DNA of 64,000 bases from Athripsodes cinereus (Eukaryota > Arthropoda > Insecta > Trichoptera > Leptoceridae), in contig OX388305.1 in NCBI GenBank assembly GCA_947579605.1, positions 27,541,542 through 27,605,541 on the forward strand. Reading direction: 5' to 3'. How positions within the stretch are numbered: position 1 is the first letter of the stretch; each line of letters starts with the position of its first letter. Under the pieces are notes generated by a model. It was given only the letters and a program-made list of their open reading frames with translations. It was not told the DNA's origin and made no database searches. A program made the translations under genes and the position numbers. Of the stretch, positions 36,390 to 47,599 are shown one piece after another.

Positions 36390-37430
36390 ATATATAAATA
36401 TTAAATAAGCCTAAGCCAATATTTTATAAAAAAAAATAAGCATGAAAATACCAAAAACGAGAGTGTATGCAAATTCATTTTATTATTTTAAAGATAATTA
36501 ATTACCTATATAATAACAACGTGTCACAATGTTTCTGCGAACGTATTAAACAAGAAAAAATATTTTTCTAAAATCTCTTTAAAAATGATATCGATAATTA
36601 ACTAAGTTTTATATATAAAGTCTTAGCTTAGAGTAAATGGAGTGTTATAATGAAGCATTTAAGTTTGACGATGAGTATGAATCTTGTCATTTTACAGCCA
36701 TCATTTACTTCACCGAGGGTGTAATGAAGTCAATATTCAACAGTCGTTAATTAAATCACAAATAATAACAATAATTAAAAGTTGATTAATCCCGGCTGTT
36801 TCAGCAACGGCAACCTGACTCACTCATTAGCAACTCCACTTTGTGTCATCATCACCTAGTTGAGAGAAGTGGGACGAAAATATTTTAATGAAAAATATCT
36901 ACCGCTTTGTATAGACTTTTGCACTTGTATTAGCGAAATATTAGCAAATGTTTTATACTAGCGTAAACTACGGTTTCACCCAGAAAAATATCATGAAATT
37001 ATTAAAAACATATTGAGAAACTATAACTAATACCTTTCAGGACTATTTGAAAAAATATCGAAAACTTAATACAGTTTGAAAAATGAAGTAAACTTATGTA
37101 AATATTATTGACGGTTTTTATTTTTATTTCATGTGAACCATTGATAATTCATTTTGATTGATTATTTTTTTTTACAAAAACACACGACATAAGCCTATTA
37201 TATGTTTGGATATATGAACAAAAAAAGAAGAGCGAGCGTGATGTAAAAAATAACCAACAACAAACAGAAACGTTAAGAAATAAAATTATATTTTACATAA
37301 TAGTTCTTTTCAGAAATTTTACACATTACAACAAGTTTTTTTCACAAATTATTGGATGTAGTTTCACAAGAACTACTCGTACTACTTTCACAAGAAAGAA
37401 TAAAAAATATTCACAAATGATTGCGAAGTC
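36390..37430. other. AT-rich spacer, no gene seen
   Basis: No coding signal or recognised element. Confidence 0.5.
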
Positions 37431-37434
37431 CTAT

Positions 37435-37790
37435 CTTATTTATTCAGTCATTCCTGTCTACTGCTGGAAACAAGCCTCATTATAATTATTCTCCAGTGAA
37501 CTCTATCCTGGATTTTTTGCAATAAGTCACCAGTAACTCTTCTAATGTCAATAGACCATCGTATGCCATATCTTCCTTTACATCTTTTATCTTTATGAGG
37601 TCTCCACTTCACTACCTTTTGTGCATTTTCGATCTATAAATCTAGAAAAATATCTTGCCTTGATCATTTCAATTCGCAGTTTTTCCACAACGTCAGTAAC
37701 TCCTGATTTTCTGCGTATCTTAATGTTTATTTGCAACATTATTTTTCTACGCTTTCCTTTCTTTCTTAACACGTGAAGAAAATACAAATT
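37435..37790 (-). pseudogene. RTE/Jockey-group LINE C-terminal fragment
   Basis: The minus strand reads IKIRRKSGVTDVVEKLR, EMIKARYFSRFIDRKCTKGS in one frame, then in other frames RRWSIDIRRVTGDLLQKIQD and ACFQQ-TGM. This is the order IRRKTGVTDV / KW-WAGH-AR--D-RWT / RP--RW-DDI----G--W---A-DR--W---GEA--QQW found at the carboxyl end of many insect LINE proteins. It carries at least two frameshifts and lacks the RT core. Confidence 0.75.
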
Positions 37791-37799
37791 TACATAATA

Positions 37800-38170
37800 A
37801 TATTAAGAATTATTTTTTGCGGTAACACTAATTGACAGGTAAAGGTAAAAGCAATAATGTTGCTTTATTTACACGGGGATCACTTGTATTAAAATAATAG
37901 TCAAAAGTGGGTTATTATGATTGTAAGCATATAAGAAACATGGTTTTTTGATGATCGAATGAATGCATTATCGTTGTGATAGGCTGTTCCGTGTTATACA
38001 CTTTTTATTCTAATAATGGAAGAATAATGTCAACCATAAAAGCCAATGGATAATACCTATGTACATCAATTTTATGAAACCATTTAAATAAAAGAATTTA
38101 CGTTTATGTTCTCGCATAATGATATAAAACATGTTTATTTTTTATACTTACACCTTCTTTTACTTGTACA
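37800..38170. other. AT-rich spacer, no gene seen
   Basis: Nothing recognised. Confidence 0.45.
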
Positions 38171-38176
38171 AATAAC

Positions 38177-38218
38177 TACTACTGCTGAAAATTAAAACAT
38201 AAATTTTCAGCAGTAGTA
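38177..38218. repeat. Perfect 17-bp hairpin
   Basis: TACTACTGCTGAAAATT (38177-38193) and its exact reverse complement (38202-38218) enclose an 8-nt loop AAAACATA. The stem is too short for a standard microRNA precursor, and no T-run terminator follows. Confidence 0.7.
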
Positions 38219-38407
38219 CCTACTAGTAGCAGTAATTTCATTTATGAAGGGAAATAATAATTTTGTGTAGCATTTTTGGTGCATGAATATTTGGTTAATG
38301 ACTTTTGTAAAATGGCGACAAGTTAACGTGTTATCCTGTTAGAGTGAAGTGTGGAACGTGTTGGAGTGGAAACATCATCAGATGGAGTGTGCTCTTGTGT
38401 GGAGGAT

Positions 38408-38456
38408 GAGGTGGGGGGGGGCAGGGGGGCAAAGGAGGGAGGATAGGGTTGGTGGG
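38408..38456 (+). other. G-rich tract, quadruplex-capable
   Basis: Contains runs of nine, six, three and three G (GTGGGGGGGGGCAGGGGGGC, then GGAGGGAGGATAGGGTTGG), fitting four G-tracts with short loops. This is exceptional in such AT-rich DNA. Biological role unknown. Confidence 0.6.
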
Positions 38457-38459
38457 TGA

Positions 38460-40540
38460 ACAATGAACAGTATAAAAATATCGTTAAATACTCCCCATTC
38501 TGTTTTGACTATTGTTGTTTAGTTGACACGTTGTTGAGTGAGCTAATACTTGTACGTATCACATTCATATTATACAATAATAATATCATAACGCATTGGG
38601 GAAAACGACTTTAATGTTCACTTTATACAACTTTTCATGTACAACACACCTATATTTTATGCTTACTATACAGATACAAATGTTTTTAGGAAAATACATG
38701 TAGCCTTTAATATACTATCTCTTAAGAACATAAAGAGCCTTTTAGTTGTGTAAATATATTCCTTTCCCAACCTTATTCCTAATCAATCATTACAATGGTA
38801 CATACATGAAAAACATAGTACATTTTACGAACGAGAATAGAATTTAACATCTGCATCAAACAAAGATAACCTAGAGAACTTCCAAGTAAGTTATTCAATT
38901 CTCGTAATTATTATTTTTAGAACATTAAAAACACCTGCAATTTAAAAAAATTATCAATGTAAAAAAGGTTTGCAATAATAAATTATTTGTAAAACGAGTT
39001 TTAGTACCATCAATGGAAAGTTTTTAAATTTTGTTACCACCGCATGAATTGGGGCACGTTGTAGGTACCGATAAAAGACAGCTCTTCAAAAATTTATGGT
39101 GAAAATACATAATAAATAATTCCTCTTCTTCACTATTATTGCGGTTTTAAAGTTTATTTTGATTTTACGATCTTGAACAAAGGACTACAATATAACATGC
39201 GTTTATGGACTTGTACCTCACCAAAATTTTACGACCACCTTTGTTACGATAAACTTTTTAAAGGAACTTGACTACTTGACAAAGCCTTCCCTCAAAGCTA
39301 CATACCTACTATTAGTAATAACAATAATAATAATTAACGGTAAAGCTTTAAAATTAATCTGTACGATGTCTTTTTCTACCTTTAAAGTTGCATATAAAGC
39401 TTTAAGAACAAAGTTGTGAGTAAGTATTTGAAAATTTGTTGTTAAATTTTTTATTCTTCTAAAAAACTTCGTTCCACGTTCGTGTTTTATGACGCACAAA
39501 GATATTGGAAGCTGAAGACGAACATTTGACTGCCTATAAATTACAATTTATGTAAATGGTTTTCCCTTACAACATACATACTTACATTATTACAACGAAG
39601 AAGAAAACTATTACGGTGAAATTACATGGGCATGGCTCTTGCTATGCTATTATAGGGGTGAGGTTGAAAGGAGAAATTGGAAACTTTTTTATACTTACGG
39701 AGATATGAAAATAAGGGAATTATATATCAGGATGAAGCTATTTTTACGTATTTTTTGCGAGTTTGATTTCTTTTTTCTTACTACGAGAATGAGTAGAGGA
39801 AAATAATTTAAAGAAGTATTTTTATCAGGGAGCATTTAATATATTATTCATTTTAAACATGAAACGTGGTTATCTGAAAATAGTTTGTAGGTGAGCGTTA
39901 AAATAATTTGTTATTTATCCGAAATAAACATTTCTACGCCTGAGAAAAATATTTGGATAATGCGTTCCACATTATATCTAATACAGTTAAAATTTACTAA
40001 TGTGTTTTGGCAAATCTATGACCTCTCTTACTCAGAGACATATCGTATAATATTAGTTGTGTAAAATTACTGGTCTTACTAACCTTGACTTTCATTGCTT
40101 GTTTATGAAAAAATGTTAGAAAGAAATTCTACTATCATATGATAAATCTATGTTAGATGATATATTATCAAGATGGATAAGGCATCAAACACATTGATAT
40201 TATTGCTCTGAGAATGGCATGGAGTTAATTAAATTACATAGTCCACAGGTAGAATAGCGATAACTACATATAATAATACGTAATATGTACATTTTGTTGT
40301 TACAACAAACACATAGTACTTATAATATGAACATCAGGTAAATGGACCTTTCATAGCAGCATACAGTACAATACATTATTGCATTGTGTACACATATTGG
40401 TAGATATTATGTTACATACTGTATTATTAATAAACGTACTCTTAAGTCTGTGTACAATATAAGATGATATGGTTGGTAGACCTGTAGTATTATTATTAGT
40501 ATTGATAATATTATTATCAGCTGTTTCTCTAATGTGTATT
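38460..40540. other. AT-rich spacer, no gene seen
   Basis: No gene-like frame or recognised repeat. Confidence 0.5.
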
Positions 40541-41965
40541 ATAGAGGGCTATCATCTGCCCCCTGTACAAAGGGAAAGGCTCTAGGCTTGAATGCGGGAG
40601 TTATCGGGCTATTAGCTTGCTGAGCTCAATAGGGAAACTGTATGGTAGAATTTTGATTGAGAGAGTACGAAAGATAACTGAGTGTAAGATATGGGATGCG
40701 CAAGGAGCTTTTTTGAATGGCAGAGGGTGCACCGATCAGATCTTCTCCCTGCGAATGGTTATAGAGAAGTTTCTGGGTAAACACCAGAGGCTTTTTTGTG
40801 CGTTCGTGGATCTGGAGAAAGCATATGATCGAGTGGACCGGGAAAGGTTGTGGCGCGTGTTGTCGGAGTATGGGGTGAGCAGCCGGTTGATCCGCGCAAT
40901 ATCTTCACTTTACGTGGGAAGCTCCGCTTGCGTGAGGGTAAATAACACTCTCTCGGAGTGGTTTGTCCTCACCAAAGGAGTGAAGCAAGGTTGTGTCATG
41001 TCTCCGTGGCTGTTCAACCTATTCTTCGACTACTGTATGCGACCTGTGAAAGAGATGGATGTTGGTGTCGAGCTGAATGGGTTTCGGGTGAATGCATTGA
41101 TGTACGCAGATGATTTGGTGTTAATGGCTGAGAGTGAAAGGGACTTACAAGAGATTGTTACGTGTGTGTATGATAGTTGCAATTTGAATGGTTTGAAAAT
41201 GAACGTTATGAAGACGAAAGTTCTTGTTTTTGAAAGAGAGAATGAAAAAACGATTTGCGAGATTAAAGTTGGTGACGAATGTTTGGAGCAAGTAAGTGAG
41301 TATGTATATTTGGGAAGTATGTTTACGAGGGATGGAAGATGCGATAGGGACATTGAAAGAAGGAAAGTGGCCGGTGCTAGAGTAAACGGTGCACTTCGAC
41401 CCATTGTCAGCAATGACAATGTGTCGAACATGGCTAAAATGCTGGTGCACAATACCATTCTGGTACCGTCACTTACGTATGCAAGCGAGACATGGACGTG
41501 GTTGAAGAAGGACGAAAGTGGAATAAATGCAGTAGAGATGCGATCGTTGAGAAGAATGGTTGGTAAAACGCTGCGTGATAGAGTGAAGAATGAGGATATT
41601 AGAAGAATGAGCGGATGCAAGAAGACTGTTGTGGACAGAATGCGTGTAAATAAATTGAGATGGTTTGGTCATGTGGAACGAATGAAAGAGGAAAGAATGA
41701 CAAAGAGGATATACTTATCTGAAAGAAAGGGTGTGAGGAAACGCGGGCGTCCGAGAACCACGTGGCTTGATCACGTGGATCAAATTCTCAAGGATGGCCG
41801 CGTGTTGAGTAAGAGGAACCGACGTGCGTGTATGAGGAACTGTATGAATGTGGAGGAAGCGAAGGAAGTGTGTAAAGATAGATCTGTTTGGCGTTCCGTT
41901 CTCTCTGCCTACCCCACTTGGGACACGGCGTGAAGGTATAGTATAGTAGTAGTATAGTAGTATTA
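40541..41965 (+). mobile_element. 5'-truncated LINE with intact RT frame
   Basis: The element starts abruptly inside the reverse transcriptase region, just after a stop codon at 40542-40544 belonging to flanking DNA. It runs to a short 3' tail made of TATAG/TAGTAG units (41936-41965). Abrupt 5' truncation with an intact 3' end is the usual outcome of target-primed reverse transcription. A TATTAT at either junction could be a short target duplication, but this is ambiguous in AT-rich DNA. GC content is well above the flanks. Confidence 0.9.
40545..41933 (+). CDS. LINE reverse transcriptase, C-terminal 462 residues
   Basis: Copies the element's RNA into DNA at a nicked target. The frame is open from 40545 with no stop until TGA at 41931-41933; the first codons (CPLYKGKGSRLECGSYRAIS) are already RT motif 2, so the true start, the N-terminal endonuclease and early RT are lost. 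Motif A is FVDLEKAYDRV (catalytic aspartate near 40809), motif B KGVKQGCVMSPWLF, motif C LMYADDLVLM (YADD at 41103-41114), followed by GLKMNVMKTKVLVF. The carboxyl part has KLRWFGHVERM and RKRGRPRTTWLDHV and ends SVLSAYPTWDTA, typical of RTE/Jockey-group proteins. All visible catalytic residues are intact, so this copy is young, but without the endonuclease and promoter it should be unable to move itself. Its 3' end is shared with family A. Confidence 0.9.
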   Translation, partial: RAIICPLYKGKGSRLECGSYRAISLLSSIGKLYGRILIERVRKITECKIWDAQGAFLNGRGCTDQIFSLRMVIEKFLGKHQRLFCAFVDLEKAYDRVDRERLWRVLSEYGVSSRLIRAISSLYVGSSACVRVNNTLSEWFVLTKGVKQGCVMSPWLFNLFFDYCMRPVKEMDVGVELNGFRVNALMYADDLVLMAESERDLQEIVTCVYDSCNLNGLKMNVMKTKVLVFERENEKTICEIKVGDECLEQVSEYVYLGSMFTRDGRCDRDIERRKVAGARVNGALRPIVSNDNVSNMAKMLVHNTILVPSLTYASETWTWLKKDESGINAVEMRSLRRMVGKTLRDRVKNEDIRRMSGCKKTVVDRMRVNKLRWFGHVERMKEERMTKRIYLSERKGVRKRGRPRTTWLDHVDQILKDGRVLSKRNRRACMRNCMNVEEAKEVCKDRSVWRSVLSAYPTWDTA

Positions 41966-41999
41966 TCCAGGTGATACATTACCTTCGCACATTACCACT

Positions 42000-42155
42000 C
42001 TATTCGTATAGGTACCTAGGTACTGCATAGTGTTATGTTTTGCCTATTAGTTATAAGGATTGTTGTATTGCGTCGAACTATTAGTGATTTTTTGTAGGTA
42101 TATGTTTAATGGCCTTGTGCCGTATATGTTGTTATAAATAAATAAATAAATAAAA
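42000..42155 (+). repeat. LINE 3' UTR fragment with (AATA)n tail
   Basis: Ends TTAATGGCCTTGTGCCGTAT, ATGTTGTTATAAATAAATAA. It is similar in layout to 36300-36385 (GGC-loop-GCC followed by an AATA tail). Confidence 0.45.
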
Positions 42156-42159
42156 GGAA

Positions 42160-43310
42160 AATATCTGATAGGAATCTTCACGTAAAAAATGTGATAACGA
42201 TTAGGTACACAAAAATAGAATAATGTTTGATCATAAGAGGGAAATTAAAACAATCATTTGAAAAAACAATGTAACTGAAGATGAAAATTTGGTCTGAAAT
42301 GAGGTAAGATACTCAATGCTAATATTTATATTAATTTATTTACTTACCTACATATCCACAGCCTGAGCCTTTAACGTGTTTAAAAATACACAAAAAATAG
42401 ACAAATCAAATTTCTCATTCACAACACAGTTGGAGCAAGATAAGAACAAAAAACTGTCGAAGAACAAATGACAAATGGGAATCAATTCATAATATCAATA
42501 ACTTTAGTCAAATCTCAAAATATTGGAGTGTCAGTATAGAATGTCTATGCAATGTTTAGCAATATGTCAAGAATTAAAATTAAAATTGTATTAAAGTTAG
42601 GAAGTGTCAAGTAGACAGAAGAAAGAAAAAATCTATGAGAAATGGTACAAATATTATATTATTTTTTAAAGAAACGGATTAAAGACAGGACCACAGATTT
42701 AATCCACATATGTAGGTATAAATTGAAGCATTAAAAACGAAGGCGTCATCATTGGCTGTGCATCACAGACATTAATAATGATGTTTAGATGAAATTTTAT
42801 ATTTTTTAAATGTTGATTTTTCACGAAATGATATAATAAAAAATACAATGGTTGTATATATTATTATTGTAGCTATAAAGTGAGTATAGGTAATATAGCA
42901 CATAATGATGTAAGCGGGAAGGTAATATATCATATTTTGTCATAGTAGGTATAATGGAGTTGAATGGTGTCACACATATTATTAGCAATTACTCAGCCTG
43001 TAAGTGTGAGGTTTATGAAGTATTATTATTGGTTGTCCATTATGTTCATTAGCATCCATTCTCATCAATCAGCTAAGATCTTGGATTTAGAAGACAGATC
43101 ACATGCATTTATATAGATAGACATAACATTATACCAATATATATTAAATATCTTACACACACATTAAATAAATCGCAAACACATAGTAAGTGTTATCGTT
43201 ATAACAATAAGTAATAAATGGGATAGAAAAATGATGGCAAAAAATTATCTGATGCGAATTCAAGATTTCTTATACTGAAATATTTACGTCAAGTAATTAA
43301 TTAGATGTGA
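42160..43310. other. AT-rich spacer, no gene seen
   Basis: No gene-like frame or recognised repeat. Confidence 0.5.
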
Positions 43311-43314
43311 ATTA

Positions 43315-43410
43315 ATTATAAGTAAGTGTTTTATTTATAATTAATTCAACATGAATTTCCACCAAGTACTGTTGGTTGAAAATATCAATTTTAATTAGAT
43401 GCGGTTTGTA
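43315..43410 (+). repeat. Family C fragment
   Basis: AAGTAAGTGTTTTATTTATA, AATTTCCACCAAGTACTGTT and GGTTGAAAATATCAATTTTA match the right side of family C at 25795-25870. Confidence 0.5.
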
Positions 43411-43411
43411 A

Positions 43412-45150
43412 CTCAATAGTTTATCTTATTTTGTAAATTTAATTGCGAGATCTCAGGTTTGAATTTTCCGTTGTTGACCTTCTCCACCTTCACACAAAAG
43501 CATTTAACTTAATTTAAAAGAAAATTTGCGAAAACCAGAATAGTCTTATGATACAAATTATATTGCAAGAAATAATTGGATATAATGTCAATTTTAATCT
43601 ATTTAGATATTATAACAATTACCTATTAGAAGATACAACGTAAAATATTTTATATTTAGGTAACTATCGATGATAATAATATAATAATATGCAAGTCATC
43701 CTAAGTATTTTGTTTGGTTTTGATATTGTTGGTTGTATCATAAATCAGTTTTATCATAAATCATGGATTGAATTTTGTATTAACTCTCTGCATAGAGAAG
43801 TTTCACATAATACTTATATTATGCAAGGTACCTACCTACCTTCTTGTGGCTGTTCTATTCAGTTTGTTATACGAGAGCACAGGTTTGTGCCGTTACGAGG
43901 CGCCTAGACGTTCCAGTGAGCGAGTCTTTGAAAGTAATCTGAGACGCTACGCATCGTAGACACGTACATACATGTAGAACGCCAGATACGACGTTATATA
44001 TTATATCTAATGTCAACCAGAACGTAATGAAAACGTCCATGGACCAGATTAACGAACTACGTAGACCTACATTGTAAATAAAATATACATATGTATACAA
44101 GTAATTATTATCTACTTATCTAGGAAACTACTGAGGGTCAGTCGCCGTATATTATTATCCGGAATGCTTTAATAAGAATTTAATTGCTTTGAAAACATCA
44201 ATTTTAGTATTATTTTTAAATACTACCTACCACATAAAATAAAGATTTTTAAATCAAGTTGACGTGAAAAAATATTGATACATATAGGATTCAAAAGCAA
44301 AAAAACGAATAGGCAGATACATACTTCAAATTATTCGGAAAATTAAACATTTTTAATATACCAACAAATCAAACAATTTATAGAATTGAGTGTTTGCGAG
44401 AATTGAGTATTTTGGAGAATAAACAATAATATTTACATTTCGTAAAAAGAATGGTATAAAGTTTGTTATTCATTACTTCAGTACTCGTATATACATTTTA
44501 GATTATTTGCTATCATGTAGCGATAATGAAAACTTATCGGATAAACATTGTCAGTCGTTTGTAAGAAAGAAACACATTACTTTCTACCAAAAATACATTA
44601 TGTTACATAGGTATATACCATTCTGCTTATAAATTGCACAAAGGCGTCACTAATGTTTTAACTTTGTGCCATTTAGTGTCTTTGTCTTTTAAAAAGTTTA
44701 CACGAGTGTTTGGCCTCTGCATTGTACGGCCAACATCCATCATGTTTTAAAATACTCGTACCTTATACATCTACTTACCTAATGTTCTCGACAGTAGCTC
44801 GTTTTTCTCGTCTGTCTTATTTTTACATGCTGTAAGTGATATACATATAATACAAATTATCCTATTCCATCATGTAAAAAATATTAAATAAAAATGTGAA
44901 GATATAATAATTATATCAAATTATGTAATACATTACTTACTGTCTGAATCCAAACAGAAAGCTTGTAATGGTATAAGAAAGTACAAATGAATTGAAAAAT
45001 AGAAAAAGTTGAAGGTGTTTTTTCATAATGAAATTAAGTGAGGGATAAGTAGAAAACTATTGCTATAAAAATCACTAGAAAATTATTCCATGACATAAAG
45101 TTAGTAATCTTTTTTTCCGATTTTATTAAGATACTATATATTTTATAAAA
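43412..45150. other. AT-rich spacer, no gene seen
   Basis: A GC-richer patch at 43870-43970 (GTTACGAGGCGCCTAGACG) gives no extended frame. Otherwise nothing recognised. Confidence 0.45.
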
Positions 45151-45153
45151 GAG

Positions 45154-45201
45154 AACTTAATCAGTTTTTTCTACTAATGAGAAGAAAAAACTGATTAAGT
45201 T
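45154..45201. repeat. Near-perfect 19-bp hairpin beside the satellite
   Basis: AACTTAATCAGTTTTTTCT and its reverse complement (45183-45201) flank a short loop. It lies about 35 bp before the tandem array and may mark the end of an element that carries it. Confidence 0.7.
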
Positions 45202-45235
45202 AAATAATAACTGCGAAATAAGAAGAATTAAACCA

Positions 45236-46178
45236 AAAAAGATAACAAAGATTTGAAGACACGTCTCACACTTTGAGTGTATAGGCTATAATGAGATTCC
45301 CTAAAAAGATAACAAAGATTTGAAGACACGTCTCACACTTTGAGTGTATAGGCTATAATGAGATTCCCTAAAAAGATAACAAAGATTTGAAGACACGTCT
45401 CACACTTTGAGTGTATAGGCTATAATGAGATTCCCTAAAAAGATAACAAAGATTTGAAGACACGTCTCACACTTTGAGTGTATAGGCTATAATGAGATTC
45501 CCTAAAAAGATAACAAAGATTTGAAGACACGTCTCACACTTTGAGTGTATAGGCTATAATGAGATTCCCTAAAAAGATAACAAAGATTTGAAGACACGTC
45601 TCACACTTTGAGTGTATAGGCTATAATGAGATTCCCTAAAAAGATAACAAAGATTTGAAGACACGTCTCACACTTTGAGTGTATAGGCTATAATGAGATT
45701 CCCTAAAAAGATAACAAAGATTTGAAGACACGTCTCACACTTTGAGTGTATAGGCTATAATGAGATTCCCTAAAAAGATAACAAAGATTTGAAGACACGT
45801 CTCACACTTTGAGTGTATAGGCTATAATGAGATTCCCTAAAAAGATAACAAAGATTTGAAGACACGTCTCACACTTTGAGTGTATAGGCTATAATGAGAT
45901 TCCCTAAAAAGATAACAAAGATTTGAAGACACGTCTCACACTTTGAGTGTATAGGCTATAATGAGATTCCCTAAAAAGATAACAAAGATTTGAAGACACG
46001 TCTCACACTTTGAGTGTATAGGCTATAATGAGATTCCCTAAAAAGATAACAAAGATTTGAAGACACGTCTCACACTTTGAGTGTATAGGCTATAATGAGA
46101 TTCCCTAAAAAGATAACAAAGATTTGAAGACACGTCTCACACTTTGAGTGTATAGGCTATAATTAGATTCCCTAAACG
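45236..46178. repeat. 67-bp satellite array, 14 copies
   Basis: The unit starts GATAACAAAGATTTGAAGAC and includes ACGTCTCACACTTTGAGTGT, ATAGGCTATAATGAGATTCC and CTAAAAA. Unit starts fall every 67 bp from 45241 to 46112 (13 periods = 871 bp). Copies appear identical except the last, which has ATTAG for ATGAG. Each unit contains a small inverted pair, ACACT-TTG-AGTGT. There are no unique spacers, so it is not a CRISPR array. Such homogeneity implies recent expansion by slippage or unequal exchange. Confidence 0.97.
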
Positions 46179-46179
46179 G

Positions 46180-46940
46180 GGACTAGCTATGTACGCATCA
46201 ACTTAAGACAAAGTTTTTTCGTAAATATTAAAACTGCCTCCAACTTTGCTCCTTGAAGTAGGTAATAAAAAAATCGTAAATGTTGCCAGTTTTATTATAA
46301 AAGTGCTTACACTCGCTTAAAGTTTAAGCGTGTCTTGTCGATATTAATTATAAATTAATTTTACCTCGTAAGTAAAAACACTTTTATCTATATTTTGTAC
46401 AGCCTTCATTTGAGCAGAAAAGAAAACTTTTGATAAAATATTATCATATTTGCGGTAGAAATCTAGTAAAATTATGTGGCCTTTGCGTTAGACATTTTAT
46501 AAAATTCAATGATAGTTTGTATGTGGACATATAAGATTCAAATATAATTAATTTATTTACATCAGTGATGTAATGTATATTGCATTTCCAAATGCATTTA
46601 CCTCTTTAATGTAGACAGAATAAAATATTGAAAAAAGTATATTACATCAATTATAACTTTACTTTTTAAATTTTAGCTTAAGAGATCTCCACCATAAAAG
46701 AATAACCAATTAAAATCTAGAAGATCTAAGAAGTCTATAGTAAAATGAAACGCTGGTTTCGGTTAACCAATTTCGGTATTCTACGACATACTTGTGTACC
46801 AATACAATAAATAAAATAAATCTAGATACTTCATTTTTCTATCAATACAAATGAACAGATCAAGTAGATATTTTTCTCATGTATTTTTTCAATAGAATTA
46901 TAGTTATAACAAAATTCTAAAATGCAAAATTGTAAAACGA
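46180..46940. other. AT-rich spacer, no gene seen
   Basis: Nothing recognised. Confidence 0.5.
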
Positions 46941-46941
46941 A

Positions 46942-46995
46942 AATGCAGTTGGTCTGAAGGCTCCTACACTTGTGGGATATGCCATGATGGTAAAG
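46942..46995 (+). repeat. Family A fragment, 3' end
   Basis: AGTTGGTCTGAAGGCTCCTA, CACTTGTGGGATATGCCATG and ATGGTAAAG match the last ~50 bp of family A. Confidence 0.6.
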
Positions 46996-47363
46996 TAATA
47001 CCTAATAAAATTTGCATATGAGTATATCTTAAGATAAGTACTAAATAACACAATTTATTCAAAACATATCTTCATGCTTTTTTGGCAGTGCTAAACACAT
47101 AAAAGTTTGATGTATCAACATTTTATATATCTATAAAATGAATGAAACATAATATTCCACAACGCTGTGCCAAATTTTTGCTGTTCTTTGGATGTCAACA
47201 TTTCCTTCGCTTTATTTTTTGGCACATTGCTACTCTAATAATTCCGAGATATATGCATACTGTAAATAGAGTTTATAATATGTATACCACAAAGGGATAA
47301 GTTTTCTTAAATAGGAAAATAAACTATAAAAAGAAAAGAGAATGTGCTTTAGCACTTGCTTTA

Positions 47364-47460
47364 GTAGAGCTGAAAAGACTGGCTGAGAATAGGGAGGAAT
47401 GGAGAAGAAAGTCAAGACTCGTTGCAGGCCAATCCAGTGGATTGTAACTCATTATATATA
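47364..47460 (+). pseudogene. LINE C-terminus, VELKRL family (last 27 codons)
   Basis: Open in one frame to TAA at 47445-47447: VELKRLAENREEWRRKSRL then VAGQSSGL. It matches the copy at 49027-49080 residue for residue up to RRKS and shows the natural carboxyl end of that protein, which the longer copy has lost. A short TATATA tail follows. Strongly 5'-truncated. Confidence 0.8.
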
Positions 47461-47524
47461 TAGATGTCACATGCGATTATGGTAAAAGTTTCATAATTTT
47501 TTTTTATATGTTCGAAAGGTTTTT

Positions 47525-47592
47525 GGATATAAATGTTTAATGGCTACCCCAATTGTGGTGGATGCAGTGATAGTGTAGACAGATAAGTGTAG
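47525..47592 (+). repeat. Family A fragment, 3' end
   Basis: AAATGTTTAATGGCTACCCC, AATTGTGGTGGATGCAGTGA and TAGTGTAGACAGATAAG match the family A 3' end. Confidence 0.55.
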
Positions 47593-47599
47593 AATTTTA

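Noticed and set aside
41030..41620. 196-codon minus-strand frame
   Set aside because: It is the antisense shadow of the LINE reverse transcriptase frame, whose YADD and GVKQGC motifs are on the plus strand.
45236..46178. CRISPR array
   Set aside because: Units are directly abutting and identical with no unique spacers, and the DNA is animal nuclear DNA.
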